A program made the translations under genes and the position numbers. This document shows positions 5,243 through 5,399 of a stretch of DNA of 5,399 bases, piece after piece; the stretch's first letter is position 1; the number at the start of each line of letters is the position of its first letter. Below the pieces are notes generated by a model that was given only the letters and a program-made list of their open reading frames with translations, ran no database searches and was not told where the DNA came from. The DNA is taken from positions 1-5,399 of the forward strand of contig JAIVGT010000072.1 in the NCBI GenBank assembly GCA_020201485.1. Reading direction: 5' to 3'. This DNA is from Halobacteriales archaeon (GTDB lineage: Archaea > Thermoplasmatota > SW-10-69-26 > JACQPN01 > JAIVGT01).

Positions 5243-5399
5243 TCACCGCACGACGTCGCCCGCGAGGACGACCGGTTCCGCGCTCGTCACGAGCTGCACG
5301 TCGAGGCCCGTCGCTTGGGCGAGGCCGAGGGCGTGGTCGAGACGCGTGCCGTACTTCACGCCGGAGCCTTCGACGGGCACGCTCGCCGTCCCGCTCGTG
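5243..5399 (-). CDS. Unidentified protein, C-terminal 51 residues (5' end outside window)
   Basis: On the minus strand a frame stays open from the window edge to TGA 5245-5243. It contains GSGVKYGTRLDHALGLAQ and ends SAEPVVLAGDVVR. About nine codons in ten end in G or C, and the peptide has a normal mix of alternating hydrophobic and charged residues, suggesting a folded alpha/beta domain. That pattern is much better than in the competing frames. I do not recognise the family from this fragment. It converges on trxB with only 15 nt between the stop codons, and no terminator hairpin with a T-tract is visible in the gap. Confidence 0.72.
   Translation of the reverse strand, partial: TSGTASVPVEGSGVKYGTRLDHALGLAQATGLDVQLVTSAEPVVLAGDVVR

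Overview
This 5.4 kb window is GC-rich chromosomal DNA whose coding frames carry a very strong G/C bias at the third codon position. The sequence points to an archaeon. Genes that appear to start transcripts have no Shine-Dalgarno sequence. They carry an A/T-containing element about 25-30 nt upstream of the start codon, where a TATA box would sit for a leaderless mRNA. The one clearly operon-internal gene has a good GGAGG. A high-GC member of the Thermoplasmatota or a similar lineage is my best guess, but it is only a guess.

Layout: (1) 1-819 (+) is the C-terminal part of a PAS-containing sensor histidine kinase. (2) Converging on it is an 86-residue glycine/glutamine-rich, probably disordered protein (1167-907, minus). 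(3) About 600 bases of sparse sequence follow. They hold at most one tiny lipoprotein-like ORF (1418-1564, +) and a strong TTCGAA-centred dyad (1664-1701). (4) 1764-2561 (+) encodes a lipoprotein with two copies of one domain, each with an HLHIHY motif and a cysteine pair. The copies are offset by exactly 116 residues. (5) 2627-3125 (+) is an RNase HI-type gene. All four acidic catalytic residues are present, but the reading frame breaks twice. (6) 4143-3283 (minus) is a PF04909-type amidohydrolase, followed 2 nt later by a 52-residue helical protein (3280-3122) in a two-gene operon. (7) 4253-5227 (+) is thioredoxin reductase, divergent from the amidohydrolase. (8) 5399-5243 (minus) is the C-terminus of an unidentified gene converging on trxB.

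The most interesting non-coding structure is the 109-bp divergent region between the amidohydrolase and trxB. The same 9-mer, AACCCTCAA, occurs once on each strand and ends about 25 nt upstream of each GTG start. This suggests a shared core-promoter or regulator element and possible co-regulation. No complete known mobile element, CRISPR array, tRNA or rRNA was seen. The genes do not form one obvious pathway. The window is mostly ordinary accessory and housekeeping content with several small or uncharacterised proteins.
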